DNA of 64,000 nt from NCBI GenBank assembly GCA_001464575.1, contig LNFE01000252.1, positions 1 to 64,000 of the forward strand, read 5' to 3'. Position numbers and translations under genes: made by a program. Positions 8,856-18,191 of this stretch are shown piece after piece (position 1 is the stretch's first letter; each line of letters opens with the position of its first letter). Source of the DNA: Acidobacteria bacterium Ga0077553. Lineage in GTDB: Bacteria > Acidobacteriota > Terriglobia > Bryobacterales > Bryobacteraceae. The notes beneath the pieces are model-generated. The model was not told the origin of the DNA. It made no database searches and worked only from the letters and a program-made list of their open reading frames with translations.

Positions 8856-9782
8856 CTACATTGCAATCGTGCGAATCCGGGACTCCAGGACACGGTCCGG
8901 GGAGAAATGTTCGATCTTGAGATCGATACCGTTCTCTTCGGCGGCCATGACGGCTGCTTCTGGGATCAGGCCGATTAGTTCACTAGTCGAGACGGTTACT
9001 CCCAACTCCGCGGCAATGCGGCTGATCGCCTCCCATGCAACATGCGGGGGGGTAACCTCAAAGTCAGTCAGATTCATGGACACTTGTGCCTGCCCTCGTT
9101 CGGGCAGGTACAGCCCCAAAGCCCTGACGCAAGCCAAGCCTCCGTTGGCGTGACGAATCCGGCGCGCGATCTCTTTGGCGGCTTCCACGTTTCCGTCGGC
9201 GAGAAAGACATTCCAGGCGATCAGGATTTTGCGGGCGCCGACGGCGACCGCGCCGGCGGTTGGGTGGGGAGCGGCATTGCCGAAATCGGGGACGGGGAAC
9301 GGAGGGCTCGCGGCGGCCTTGCGGACGTTGGCGAGGTTGCGGCGGCTTTCCGTTTGCGCGGCGGCGTCATAGAGAAACACCGGCACGGCGAAGCGGTTCC
9401 AGATTTCGGCGCCCACGGCGTGGGCCAGCCAAGCGCACTCGACTAAGGTGATGTCGCGCAGCGGTACGAACGGGACCACATCCGCCGCGCCGATGCGGGG
9501 GTGCACGCCGGTGTGGTTGTTCAGGTCGATGCGGGCCATCGCTTCTCCCACCGCGAGGACGGCCGCCTCGCCAATAGCCTCAGGCCGTCCGGCGAACGTG
9601 ATCACGCTGCGATGATGATCCGGGTCCGCAGTTTGGTCGAGCACCCCGACGCCTGGCACCCCGGCGATGGCCGAGGCGATCGCGTCGATAGTGCGCTGGT
9701 CCCGCCCTTCGGAAAAATTGGCGACACACTCGACCAGCGGCGCAGTACCTTTTTTGAGCAAAGCATCATATGGCTCAGGCAA
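8856..9782 (-). CDS. ftcD: Glutamate formimidoyltransferase
   Basis: 308 residues. It transfers the formimino group from N-formimidoyl-L-glutamate, the end of one histidine degradation route, to tetrahydrofolate in the cytoplasm. Family hallmarks are visible: LVECVANFSEGRD near the N-terminus, DHHRSVITFAG, NNHTGVHPRIGAADVVPFVP and the NLTDFEVTPPHVAWE segment. Length fits the single-domain transferase without the cyclodeaminase domain. The chosen start is TTG at 9782, with GGAG 7 nt upstream, overlapping the stop of the HutI-like gene by 8 nt; no in-frame ATG precedes the conserved block. The pair is clearly co-translated. Confidence 0.93.
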   Translation of the reverse strand: MPEPYDALLKKGTAPLVECVANFSEGRDQRTIDAIASAIAGVPGVGVLDQTADPDHHRSVITFAGRPEAIGEAAVLAVGEAMARIDLNNHTGVHPRIGAADVVPFVPLRDITLVECAWLAHAVGAEIWNRFAVPVFLYDAAAQTESRRNLANVRKAAASPPFPVPDFGNAAPHPTAGAVAVGARKILIAWNVFLADGNVEAAKEIARRIRHANGGLACVRALGLYLPERGQAQVSMNLTDFEVTPPHVAWEAISRIAAELGVTVSTSELIGLIPEAAVMAAEENGIDLKIEHFSPDRVLESRIRTIAM

Positions 9783-11055
9783 CGCGCCACTCCGGCGCGG
9801 TTTCCTGATGGACGATTTCGCCCCGGCGAATGACCGTTGAAACCAGATTCATTCCAAAATGATAGGGGATTTCGCGGTAGTCTGGCACGGACAGGATCAG
9901 CAGATCCGCATATTTGCCCGCCTCGAGCGAACCGGTCTCCCGCGCGACGCCCGCCGCGCAGGCAGCGTTGTAGGTGGCGGCCTGGATGGCCTCAGCCGGG
10001 GACATGTTGAGTTGATTGCAGGCGAGCGAGATGACCATCTGCATGTTGCAGGTGGGGCTGAAGAGGGGGTCGTAGCCGGAGGCGAGCGCCGTGGCTGCGC
10101 CGCCTTCAATCAAGCGCCGCGCGGGCGGCAGGCGGTTCAAGCGCAGGTGGTAGGCCAAGCCCGGCAGCAGCACGGCGACCGTCGAAGAGTCGTAGAGATG
10201 CCCAATCTGATCGTCCGTGATGTAGTTGCAGTGGGAGACGCTTTCCGCGCGCATGGCGACGGCCAACTCGACGTTAGCATCGGCTTGATGCAGCGCCGCA
10301 TGCAGGCGCGGGGTAAAGCCGGCCAGGCGCGCCGTCCGAAGAAACTGGATGGTTTGATTCATCGAGAATCCGCAGGCGGCGGGGTCGGCATCGATGTACG
10401 GGACGGTTTTGCGGCGTGCGATTCGCGGGAGCATCTCCTCCGTCAGAAAGCGCAGGTAGCCATCGGCGTTGCCATCAAACTCGGACGGTAGAGCCCGGGC
10501 GCCGAACCAGGTGGGAATGACGGTGATGGGGCACGTCTGCAAGTCTTCGAGCACGCGGACGCACTTCATTTCGCCGGTGTCGTCTAGTCCATAGCCCGTC
10601 TTGGCTTCGATGGTGGTTGTGCCGTGGCGAAGGCAGCGGAGGAGAGTATTCCTGGCTTGCAGTTCCAGGCGGCGCGCCGGCAGGTTCCGAACGTTGCGGA
10701 CCTGGGCGTGGAGTCCTTCGCGGAGGAGCCCGCTCTCTTCGAGCGATGCGCCGAGAGTCCGCATTTCGAATTCATTGACTCGCGATGGGCCACTGACCAG
10801 CATGGTGTGCGGGTCGACAAATCCGGGCATGACGACACAGCCATCGGCGTCGATGACTTCGGCCCCGCGAGCCTCCGCGAGGTTTTCGATTCGCCGGCCG
10901 GGCCCAACGGTCACGATCCGGCCGTTCTCGATCAAAATGGCGCCGTCTGAGACAACAGCCAAGTCGCTCATCGCGTTAGCACGGCGAGGCGCGGGGATAC
11001 CGCGGAGAGTCAGCAGTTGCCTGGCTCCACGGATCAAGATCTTTCTAGCGGACAT
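9775..11055 (-). CDS. Imidazolonepropionase-like amidohydrolase with degenerate metal site
   Basis: 426 residues from the ATG at 11055 (GGAG 6-7 nt upstream). Overall it aligns with HutI, which opens the imidazolone ring in histidine degradation: PGFVDPHT, GTTTIEAKTGYGLD, RLHAALHQADANVELA, SVSHCNYI, LLPGLAYHL. Key residues differ. The first metal motif HxH reads HTM, so the second His is Met. The late TD(F)NPG metal-Asp motif reads SGYDPLF, so Asp is replaced by Gly. The Glu after HAD is also gone. The catalytic-type His of SHCNYI and the middle His are kept. It is co-translated with formimidoyltransferase, so it arose in a histidine pathway context but may be inactive or altered. Confidence 0.75.
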   Translation of the reverse strand: MSARKILIRGARQLLTLRGIPAPRRANAMSDLAVVSDGAILIENGRIVTVGPGRRIENLAEARGAEVIDADGCVVMPGFVDPHTMLVSGPSRVNEFEMRTLGASLEESGLLREGLHAQVRNVRNLPARRLELQARNTLLRCLRHGTTTIEAKTGYGLDDTGEMKCVRVLEDLQTCPITVIPTWFGARALPSEFDGNADGYLRFLTEEMLPRIARRKTVPYIDADPAACGFSMNQTIQFLRTARLAGFTPRLHAALHQADANVELAVAMRAESVSHCNYITDDQIGHLYDSSTVAVLLPGLAYHLRLNRLPPARRLIEGGAATALASGYDPLFSPTCNMQMVISLACNQLNMSPAEAIQAATYNAACAAGVARETGSLEAGKYADLLILSVPDYREIPYHFGMNLVSTVIRRGEIVHQETAPEWRVA

Positions 11056-11196
11056 GACGGGCTCCGGAGAAGCGCCGCAAAAAGGATTCCGAACAAGGAA
11101 TTCCACGTCCAGGCAAACTAAACAGCTGGCGGGACGCACCGGGGGAAAGTGCCGGACCCATGGATCAAAATTAAGTGGCTAAAGAGCGAGCGTAGC

Positions 11197-11208
11197 ACAA
11201 ACGTTTGT
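11197..11208. promoter_or_regulatory. 12-bp palindrome in the AT-rich region upstream of the HutI-like gene
   Basis: ACAAACGTTTGT is a perfect palindrome inside an AT-rich block (about 11,165-11,250) between the TolC stop and the HutI-like gene, which is by far the most AT-rich stretch nearby. It lies about 140 bp upstream of the ATG. It is a plausible operator or promoter region for the histidine genes; no regulator gene is adjacent. Confidence 0.35.
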
Positions 11209-11245
11209 TTTGTTGTAGTTAATACTAATTAATGTTGCAAAAGAT

Positions 11246-12520
11246 TTATTTGAATTCGCTTCCGGTTTGAAACGCCAGGGCGGCTCGTTGGGCGGCGTAG
11301 TCGTAACGTGCGGCGGTCTGTTGCAGCTCGGCGGCGGTCTTGGCTAGCTGGGCTTGGCTGAGTTCGACGATGGAGCTCAAGCCCAAATCGTAGCGGGCTT
11401 GAGCCAGCTCCAACGCTTGGGTGCTGCGACGGAGCAGCTGCTCGGTGAGATCCAGGCGTTCATCGGCTGTCCGGACATTGAGCCATGCCACGGCGACGTC
11501 GCGCGCCACGCGGTTTTCCAACTCTTTCAGCCGCTGCTCGGCGGCGCGGGCGCGTAGGGCGGCCTCACTGCGCCGGGCGGCAAAGAGTCCGCCGTTCAGG
11601 AAATTGAGATTCACGACCACGCCCGCGGCCGCGTAGTAGCTTTTCTCGATCCCGGCAACGTGCACGGGGGTCACGCCCGCGGCGCCGACACCGGAGACGG
11701 TCGGTTGGGTCAGCTTGCCTTCGGCGGCAACCAGGCGTTGCGCGGCCTCCACCTCGAGCCGCCGGGCGGCCAGTTCGGGCCGGCTTCGCATGGCCGCGGG
11801 CAACAGGTCTTTTGAATCGGGGGGCAACGGCGAGAGAGCCGGCGGCTCCGTGAGCGAGTAGTCGGCCGGTTCGCCCAGGCCCATGGCTACGGCCAAGTCG
11901 GCCATGGCGGCCTGTGAGTCGTTTAACGCCTGCGCCGCCAGGAGCTTCACCTCCGAGACCGCGACTTCCGCGAAGCTGAGGTCCAGTCCGGACTTGAGCT
12001 TGGCCTCGGTGAGGGCCGTCACCTGATCGAGGACCAGTTGACGCGCGGCGACCGTTTGTTCCGCCACTCGCAGCACGGCTTGTGTCCGTAGCGCGGCGAG
12101 ATAGGCTTGGCGGACTTGGAGCAGCACTTGCGCCCGCGCGGTATTCGCGTTCTCCTTCTCACTCTTGGCTCGCGCATCGGCGCCCTGCGCCAGCAGCTTG
12201 GTGCGCCCGCCATCGTACAGCAACTGGTTGTAGTTGCCTCCCATACCCAATCGGCTGAAAATGATGGGATTCTGCAGCTGACCGGCCCCGATGCGGGCGC
12301 GATCCGTGGCGCCGGTGCCGCTGGCCGCCGCGCCCACCTGCGGCGCGAGCGCGCTGCGGACCTGCTGCGGCACTTGCGCCTGCGCCTCGGCGGTGAGCTC
12401 GGCCGCGGCCACCCCGGGGTGGTTCCGGAGGGCGATCGATTCGGCCTCGGCCAGGGTCAACGGCTTCGGTTGGCCGAAGCATCCCGGGATCGCTAAGACA
12501 AGAACCCACAGCCGCCTCAT
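11246..12520 (-). CDS. TolC-family outer-membrane efflux protein
   Basis: 424 residues with a short signal peptide (LWVLVLAIPGCFGQ, perhaps with a lipobox-like IPGC). Two related halves rich in Ala/Leu coiled helices match the outer membrane efflux protein family (PF02321): LTLAEAESIALRNHPGV in repeat 1 and ALELAQARYDLGLSSIVELSQAQL in repeat 2. The ATG overlaps the stop of the RND pump (ATGA), so it is the third gene of an adaptor-pump-channel operon. It forms the outer-membrane exit duct of the efflux complex. Confidence 0.92.
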   Translation of the reverse strand: MRRLWVLVLAIPGCFGQPKPLTLAEAESIALRNHPGVAAAELTAEAQAQVPQQVRSALAPQVGAAASGTGATDRARIGAGQLQNPIIFSRLGMGGNYNQLLYDGGRTKLLAQGADARAKSEKENANTARAQVLLQVRQAYLAALRTQAVLRVAEQTVAARQLVLDQVTALTEAKLKSGLDLSFAEVAVSEVKLLAAQALNDSQAAMADLAVAMGLGEPADYSLTEPPALSPLPPDSKDLLPAAMRSRPELAARRLEVEAAQRLVAAEGKLTQPTVSGVGAAGVTPVHVAGIEKSYYAAAGVVVNLNFLNGGLFAARRSEAALRARAAEQRLKELENRVARDVAVAWLNVRTADERLDLTEQLLRRSTQALELAQARYDLGLSSIVELSQAQLAKTAAELQQTAARYDYAAQRAALAFQTGSEFK

Positions 12521-15500
12521 TGCGCCACCTCCGTTTTCTCGCGATACGCCAGCAGATACGCCGCCGGCACCAGAAACAACGTGACGACCAGGGAGACGAT
12601 GAGCCCGCCGATGATCGCCTGCGCTAGCGGCGCGTAGCTCTCCGTGCCGGACCCCAATTTGGCGGCCATTGGAGCCAAGCCGATGATGGTGGCCAGAGAC
12701 GTCATCAGAATGGGACGCAGCCGCGTCTTCGCCGCGGTGGCAATGGCATCGGGTGTTTCGTAGCCCTCCCCGCGGAGCTTGTGGGCGAAGTCCACCAGCA
12801 GAATGGAGTTCGAAACCACGATGCCCACCATCATAACTATGCCCATGAGCGACATGACGTTCAAGGTGGTGCCCGCGCCGTAGAGCGTGAACACGACCCC
12901 GCTCAGTCCCGGCGGCACGGCCAGCAGAATAATCACGGGATCGAGAAACGAGCGGAACTGGGCGACGAGCACGAGATACAGCAGCGCCACCGAGAGGATG
13001 AGCCCTCCGCCAAAGCTCGTAAAGCTCTGCCGCATGCCCTGCACCACGCCGCGCAGATCGATGCGGACGTTTGCCGGCAGCTTCTCCAGCGCAATCAGCT
13101 CATCGATCTTCGCCGCCACCCGGCCTAGGTCTTCGTTGTCGAGGTTTACGTAAACATCCACGACGCGCCGGAGTTGATAGCGGTCGATCTCGGTGGGCGC
13201 CTCGATTTTCGTCATCCGCGTGATGGCGTCCAGCCGCGCGGGCTCGTTCGACTTGCTGCCATGCAGGGGGATCGAGCGCAGATCGTAGAGCGATTTAATG
13301 CGATCTTCGGAGTACTGAACGGTGAGCAGATAGTCCAGTCCGCTCCGCCGATCGGTCCAGAAGCTCGGGGCGATCATCTGCGAGGAGCTCAGGGCGGTGA
13401 TCACGTTCTGCACTACCTCTCGTTGCGTCAACCCGAGCTGAGAGACCTTCTGCCGGTCGAAATCCAGCCGTAGCGCCGGGGCGTCAATATCCTGCGGAAT
13501 GAAGGCGTCGCTAACGCCGGGAATCTGCCGGATCTGGGCGGCGAGGCGGTTGGCGATCTCGAAATCGAGGCGGAGATTCGATCCGGACACCTGTACGTCG
13601 ATGGGCGCTGGCAGCCCCATGTTGATGATGGAGTCCACTAAGCCGCCGGTCTGGAAGTAGACCGCGATGTGCGGCAGCTCCTGCGCCAGGCGGCCGCGGA
13701 CGCGTCGCATGTATTCGAAGCTACTGGTGCGGTGCCCGGCCTTCAGGCTGACTTGGACGAAGCCCGTGTTCTGCCCGGCGTTGGGCGAGTAGATCGCGGC
13801 GAAGTCCGGCACGTTGCCGATGTTGGAAACGAGAATGTCGAGCTCATCGGGCGCGACTTCGTTGCGGATGATGTTCTCAATCCGTTCGGTCTCCTGTTCG
13901 GTGACTACGAGGTTCGAGCCGGCCGGGGTCTTTAACGAAATCACGAACTGGCCGGGGTCAGTGCGCGGGAAGAAGCTGACGCCCAGCAGAGGCAGCATCG
14001 CGTAGGTTGCCACGCAACCGATTAGCAGGACGGCCAGCGAGGTGGCCGGCCGCGTCAACGCAGTCTTTGTCACCGCAAAGGCATAGCCCCGCAGCAGCGA
14101 GTCGAAGCGCGCATCGAACCAATCGAGGAAGCGTCCCGCGATTCCGGTCCGCTTGCCGTGCCCGTGGGCCGGGGCCTTGAGAAACTTCGCGCAGAACAGC
14201 GGCACCACGGTCAGCGCCACCAGGTACGAGGCAAGCAGCGAAATGACCACGGCCAGCGCCAGCGCCGTGAACAGATACCGGCTGACTCCATAGAGAAACA
14301 CGACCGGGAAGAACACGATGGCCGTTGTGAGCGTGGAGGCGAGCACCGGCAACGCTACCTCGTTCCCGCCCACCTCGGCGGCTTCCTGGGGACTCTTGCC
14401 CATTTCGAGGTACCGGTAGATGTTTTCGAGTACCACTACCGAGTTGTCGATGAGCCGCGAGAACGCGAGCGCCAGTCCGCCGAGAATCATCGTGTTTACC
14501 GTGCTCCCGGCCACGCCGAGGACGAGAAACGTGGCGAGCGCCGAAAGGGGAATCGAGAGCATCACCGCGACCGTCGCCCGTAGATTGCCGAGGAAGACGA
14601 GGATCATCATCGACGTCAGAAACAGCCCCAGGCCGCCTTCGTGAATCAGGTTTTCAATGGCCTGCTTGACGAACACCGACTGGTCAAACACCACCGAGGA
14701 ACTGATGCCGGGCGGTACGTCGGTCAGCTTCGGCAGCGCCGCGCGGGTGTTGTCGACTACGGCGATCGTGTTCGAATCGCCGCCCTGCTTCAACACCGGC
14801 AGATACACGCTGCGCTGGCCGTCTACGCGGACCACGTTCAATTGAATCTGCTCGGCGTCCTTCGCTTTGCCGATGTCGCCCACGGTCACCGTCGCCTGGT
14901 CGCGGCCGGTCTTCAAGGGAATGCCGTCGATTTCGCTCATGGCGTCCACCTGCGCGTTGGTGTAGAGCGGGTAGTTCATCGGCCCCACCCGCACCTCGCC
15001 CGCCGGCAGAATCAGGTTCGATTCGTTGACCGACCGCACCACGTCCATCGGGCTCAGTTGATGGGCCTCCAGCTTGAGGGGATCGACGTAGATCATCACC
15101 TGCCGGTACTTGCCGCCGAAGGGCATGGGCAGCGAGGCGCCGGGGACGTTCGCCAATTGGGTTCGAATCGTGTATTGGCCGATGTCGCGCAACTGCGTCT
15201 CGGTCACCCCGCCGGAACTCTTCAGCGCGATGAGGCAGACGGGCAGGGAAGAGGCGTCGAACTTGAGTACGATCGGGGGCAGGGTTCCGGGCGGCAACCG
15301 GCGAAGATTCGCCATGGCGAGGTTCGAGATGTTCGACGCTGCCGCGTCGGGGCTGGTGCCCGGTTGGAAGTAGATCTTGATCAGCGAAACGCCGGCCAGG
15401 GACCGGGATTCCACGTGATCGACGCTCGAAGCCAACGTGAAGAACCGTTCGAACCGGCCGGTAATGTTCGATTCAATCTGCTCCGGCGGCATGCCGGAAT

Positions 15501-15645
15501 AGAACGTCGCCACGACGACCACCGGGATGTTGATGGGCGGGAACAGGTCCACCGGCATGCGGACTACGCTGACGCCGCCCACGAGGGCGCAGATCAGGCA
15601 CAGGACAATAATCAAGTAAGGGTTGCGGATCGCAAAGCTTGCCAT
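12517..15645 (-). CDS. RND-family (AcrB/HAE1-like) inner-membrane efflux pump
   Basis: 1042 residues, full length for the family. The N-terminal helix (PYLIIVLCLICALVGGVSVV) is followed by the typical MPVDLFPPINIPVVVVAT start of the porter domain. The TM4 proton-relay motif reads LIDNSVVVLENI, with one Asp where AcrB has two; this variant is common in environmental RND pumps. The second half repeats the architecture (VVQGMRQSFTSFGGGLILSV, MMVGIVVSNSILLVDFAHKL). It exports drugs, solvents or other small molecules using the proton gradient. It is flanked by the adaptor (12 nt upstream) and TolC (4-nt overlap). The adaptor gene is broken in this sequence, which would disable the pump if real. 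Confidence 0.95.
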   Translation of the reverse strand: MASFAIRNPYLIIVLCLICALVGGVSVVRMPVDLFPPINIPVVVVATFYSGMPPEQIESNITGRFERFFTLASSVDHVESRSLAGVSLIKIYFQPGTSPDAAASNISNLAMANLRRLPPGTLPPIVLKFDASSLPVCLIALKSSGGVTETQLRDIGQYTIRTQLANVPGASLPMPFGGKYRQVMIYVDPLKLEAHQLSPMDVVRSVNESNLILPAGEVRVGPMNYPLYTNAQVDAMSEIDGIPLKTGRDQATVTVGDIGKAKDAEQIQLNVVRVDGQRSVYLPVLKQGGDSNTIAVVDNTRAALPKLTDVPPGISSSVVFDQSVFVKQAIENLIHEGGLGLFLTSMMILVFLGNLRATVAVMLSIPLSALATFLVLGVAGSTVNTMILGGLALAFSRLIDNSVVVLENIYRYLEMGKSPQEAAEVGGNEVALPVLASTLTTAIVFFPVVFLYGVSRYLFTALALAVVISLLASYLVALTVVPLFCAKFLKAPAHGHGKRTGIAGRFLDWFDARFDSLLRGYAFAVTKTALTRPATSLAVLLIGCVATYAMLPLLGVSFFPRTDPGQFVISLKTPAGSNLVVTEQETERIENIIRNEVAPDELDILVSNIGNVPDFAAIYSPNAGQNTGFVQVSLKAGHRTSSFEYMRRVRGRLAQELPHIAVYFQTGGLVDSIINMGLPAPIDVQVSGSNLRLDFEIANRLAAQIRQIPGVSDAFIPQDIDAPALRLDFDRQKVSQLGLTQREVVQNVITALSSSQMIAPSFWTDRRSGLDYLLTVQYSEDRIKSLYDLRSIPLHGSKSNEPARLDAITRMTKIEAPTEIDRYQLRRVVDVYVNLDNEDLGRVAAKIDELIALEKLPANVRIDLRGVVQGMRQSFTSFGGGLILSVALLYLVLVAQFRSFLDPVIILLAVPPGLSGVVFTLYGAGTTLNVMSLMGIVMMVGIVVSNSILLVDFAHKLRGEGYETPDAIATAAKTRLRPILMTSLATIIGLAPMAAKLGSGTESYAPLAQAIIGGLIVSLVVTLFLVPAAYLLAYREKTEVAQ

Positions 15646-15657
15646 GAGGGAGGACTC

Positions 15658-16792
15658 CTATTTCGCCATCGGGCGGGGGTCTACGGTCTGTCCCGGTTTC
15701 AGGTCGCCGCGATTGCCAATCACGACGCGGTCCCCTTCGCTTAAGCCGGAGATCACCTCCACCCGATCGGGCGTTTCGAGACCCAGGCGTACTTCACGCA
15801 TCTCAATCTGATTCTTCTCGTTGACGATGGCCAACTGCTGCCGCGGATCGCTGGGGTTCGATCCCGCCGCGCGGATAGCTTGAATCGGAATCGCCAATAC
15901 GTCCCCCTTGGCGTCCAGGATGATCGTCGCGTAGGCGTACATGCCCGGCTTCAGCGAATAACCGGGGTTGGGCACGTCCACTTCCGTTTGCATTGTGCGG
16001 GTGTTGGTGTTGAGGATGCCCGAAAACCGCATTACCTTTCCCTGCACCACGCTCGACACCGCATCCACTCGCACCTCGACCGGTGAACCCAGCTTGATGC
16101 GTGGCACAATCGACTCGGGCACCGGCAGCACTAGCCGCAGGCGGTCGACCTGCGACAGACGGACGAGCGGCCGGTCCGCTCCCTGCACCATGGCTCCCGG
16201 AGCTTGATACCGCTGGGTGACGACGCCGGGGAACGGCGCCGTGGCTGACTTTCACTTGCTCCTGTACCGACGCCAATGTCGCGTTCGCCGTCGCCAACTG
16301 CGCCGTTGCTTCCTGCAGCCGGGCGCCGATGTCATCCAGTTCTTGCTGTGCGATCAGGTTGGGCCGTTGCTTGGCCACTGCCGAAAGCCGGTCATAAGAC
16401 AACTGCCGGATTCGAAGCGCCGATTCGGCCCGGGTCACCTCGCTCCGCGCCCGGATGACCTCCAACTCGCTCCGCTTCTCCATCGCCGTGGCCTGCGCCA
16501 ACTCCTGCTGCAACTCCGGCACTTCCAAGGTGCCGATCATTTGTCCTTCCCGGAGCAGGTCACCAACGTCCACCGGCATCGTCTTGATGTAGCCGGGGAT
16601 TTTTGCGTTGACGTCGATCTCCTGCCACGGGCGGAACTCGGCGGCCATCTCCAACTCCCGCGCCAGATCCTCCCGGACTACCGGAGCGATGCTGACCGAC
16701 TGCGGCTTGGCCGCGGTCGACTTCGGCGGTCCGCTATCCCGCGGGGTGCATCCGGCGCCGATTAAAAAGAGCAGAGGGAGAAGGCATCGCAT
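15658..16792 (-). pseudogene. RND periplasmic adaptor (membrane fusion protein), lipoprotein, frame-disrupted near 16,240
   Basis: Start at the ATG at 16792; the N-terminus MRCLLPLLFLIGAGC is a lipoprotein signal with lipobox IGAGC. The first frame holds the half-barrel and coiled hairpin (EIDVNAKIPGYIKTMPVDVG, LASVQEQVKVS). The frame then breaks at about 16,225-16,250, and the second frame continues with TAPFPGVVTQRY and MVQGADRPLVRLSQVDRLR to the C-terminal barrel (AIRAAGSNPSDPRQQLA). Family members have a longer stretch between the helix and the APF motif, so a small deletion is likely. It would link the pump to TolC. It is the first gene of the operon and divergent from the histidine kinase gene 82 bp away. 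Confidence 0.88.
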
Positions 16793-16874
16793 GAACCCAC
16801 TATTGTGTCGTGCCGCCTCGGCCGGCCGGTATCCCCTTGATCCGGTATCTTTCCCGGGGTCTAGACTGTAGGGT

Positions 16875-18191
16875 ATGAGAAATCGCACCTGGCCCGTCGT
16901 GCTGCTCGGGCTGAGTTGTCTGCTGGTGCTGATCGCTTGGCCCGGATGGGTGATGTTGCAGCGGATGCCGCGGCTGTTCGTCGAGACGGCCCGGATTCAG
17001 CAGCGCCTGGCTGTGCGCCAGCAAGCCATCCAAGCGGTGAACGAGCGCATCCACTATTCGTCCATCATTCTGCGCGACTACCTGCTGGACTCCGCGCCCA
17101 CCGCCGGCGCCCGCTATGAGCGGGAGTTCGCTGCGAATCGCCGGCAGATCGAGGGCCTCCTGGCCGAGCTGCGCGAATCCCTTCCCGCCACGGGCGCTGG
17201 CCCCTTGCAACGCCTCGAAGAGCGTCTGCGCCTTAACTACGCAACGGCGGTTCCGGTCTTCTCCTGGAGCCAGGTGGAGAAGGCGCGCCAAGGCACCTAC
17301 TTCCTGCGCACGCAGCAGCGGCCGCGCCGCGACGACCTGCTGGCCATCTCCCGCGAAGTGGCCGGACTCAGCGCCGCCGCCTATGAGCGCCAGGCCCAGT
17401 CCTTGCGGGAGGAGCAGCAGGCGTTCCGCAGCGAGATGCGCACGTTGATCGGCTTCGCCCTCGCGATCGGCGCGTGCATCAGCCTGGGCGCCGTATGGCG
17501 GATTCGGCATCTGGAGTCTGCCCGTGTCGACTCCGAGCAGCAGTTGCGTGAGCTCTCCGCTCGCGTGATGCGCGCGCAGGAGGACGAGCGCCGCAACCTA
17601 TCACGGGAGCTGCATGACGAGGTCGGCCAGATGCTGACCGGCCTCCGCATGGAGCTCGGCGCGCTCGACCGCTTTCGCGCGGACCCGCAGCAATTCCGCA
17701 CCCACCATCACGAGGCCAAAGAGCTGACCGAGCAGACCATGCGCATGGTGCGCGACCTTGCCGTTGGCCTCCGCCCTTCGGTCCTTGATGATCTGGGTTT
17801 GGCCCCCGCGCTCCAGGCTCAGATCCGCGACTTCAATCGGCGTTGGGGAGGCCAGGCCAAGCTGGAGATTGAGGGTTCCACCGCGGATCTGGACGAAGCG
17901 CGGCGGACCTGTCTCTATCGTCTGGTGCAGGAAGCGCTGACCAACTGCGCCCGCCACGCCAAGGCGCGGCAGGTTCGGGTGCAACTCAGTGCGGAGGAGT
18001 CCCGCGTCGCGCTGACGGTGGAGGACGACGGCGTGGGTTTCGATGCCACCCGCCGGCGCGGCTTTGGCCTGATCGGCATGGAGGAGCGGGTGCGGGAGCT
18101 CGGCGGCCGCTTTGTGGTTGAATCCGCGCCTGGGGCCGGCACGCGTCTCCGCGCGGAAATTCCGCAGTCGCGCGAGGTGGCTGTCGCATGA
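16875..18191 (+). CDS. Membrane sensor histidine kinase, NarL-type (HisKA_3)
   Basis: 438 residues. Two membrane helices (about 7-27 and 190-208) bracket a roughly 160-residue periplasmic, helical CHASE3-like sensor. The cytoplasmic part has a HisKA_3 dimerisation domain with phospho-acceptor His247 in SRELHDEVGQ and a HATPase_c domain (N-box LVQEALTNCARHAKA, G-boxes DDGVGFDATRR and GFGLIGMEERV). It autophosphorylates and passes phosphate to the co-encoded LuxR-type regulator, whose ATG overlaps this stop (ATGA). A TAGACT hexamer ends 7 nt before the ATG. The adaptor of the RND pump is divergently transcribed, so the pump could be a target. Confidence 0.94.
   Translation: MRNRTWPVVLLGLSCLLVLIAWPGWVMLQRMPRLFVETARIQQRLAVRQQAIQAVNERIHYSSIILRDYLLDSAPTAGARYEREFAANRRQIEGLLAELRESLPATGAGPLQRLEERLRLNYATAVPVFSWSQVEKARQGTYFLRTQQRPRRDDLLAISREVAGLSAAAYERQAQSLREEQQAFRSEMRTLIGFALAIGACISLGAVWRIRHLESARVDSEQQLRELSARVMRAQEDERRNLSRELHDEVGQMLTGLRMELGALDRFRADPQQFRTHHHEAKELTEQTMRMVRDLAVGLRPSVLDDLGLAPALQAQIRDFNRRWGGQAKLEIEGSTADLDEARRTCLYRLVQEALTNCARHAKARQVRVQLSAEESRVALTVEDDGVGFDATRRRGFGLIGMEERVRELGGRFVVESAPGAGTRLRAEIPQSREVAVA

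Noticed and set aside
12517-15645. Single Asp in the RND TM4 motif as a loss-of-function change
   Set aside because: LIDNSVVVLEN is a common variant in environmental RND pumps, so it is not treated as unusual.
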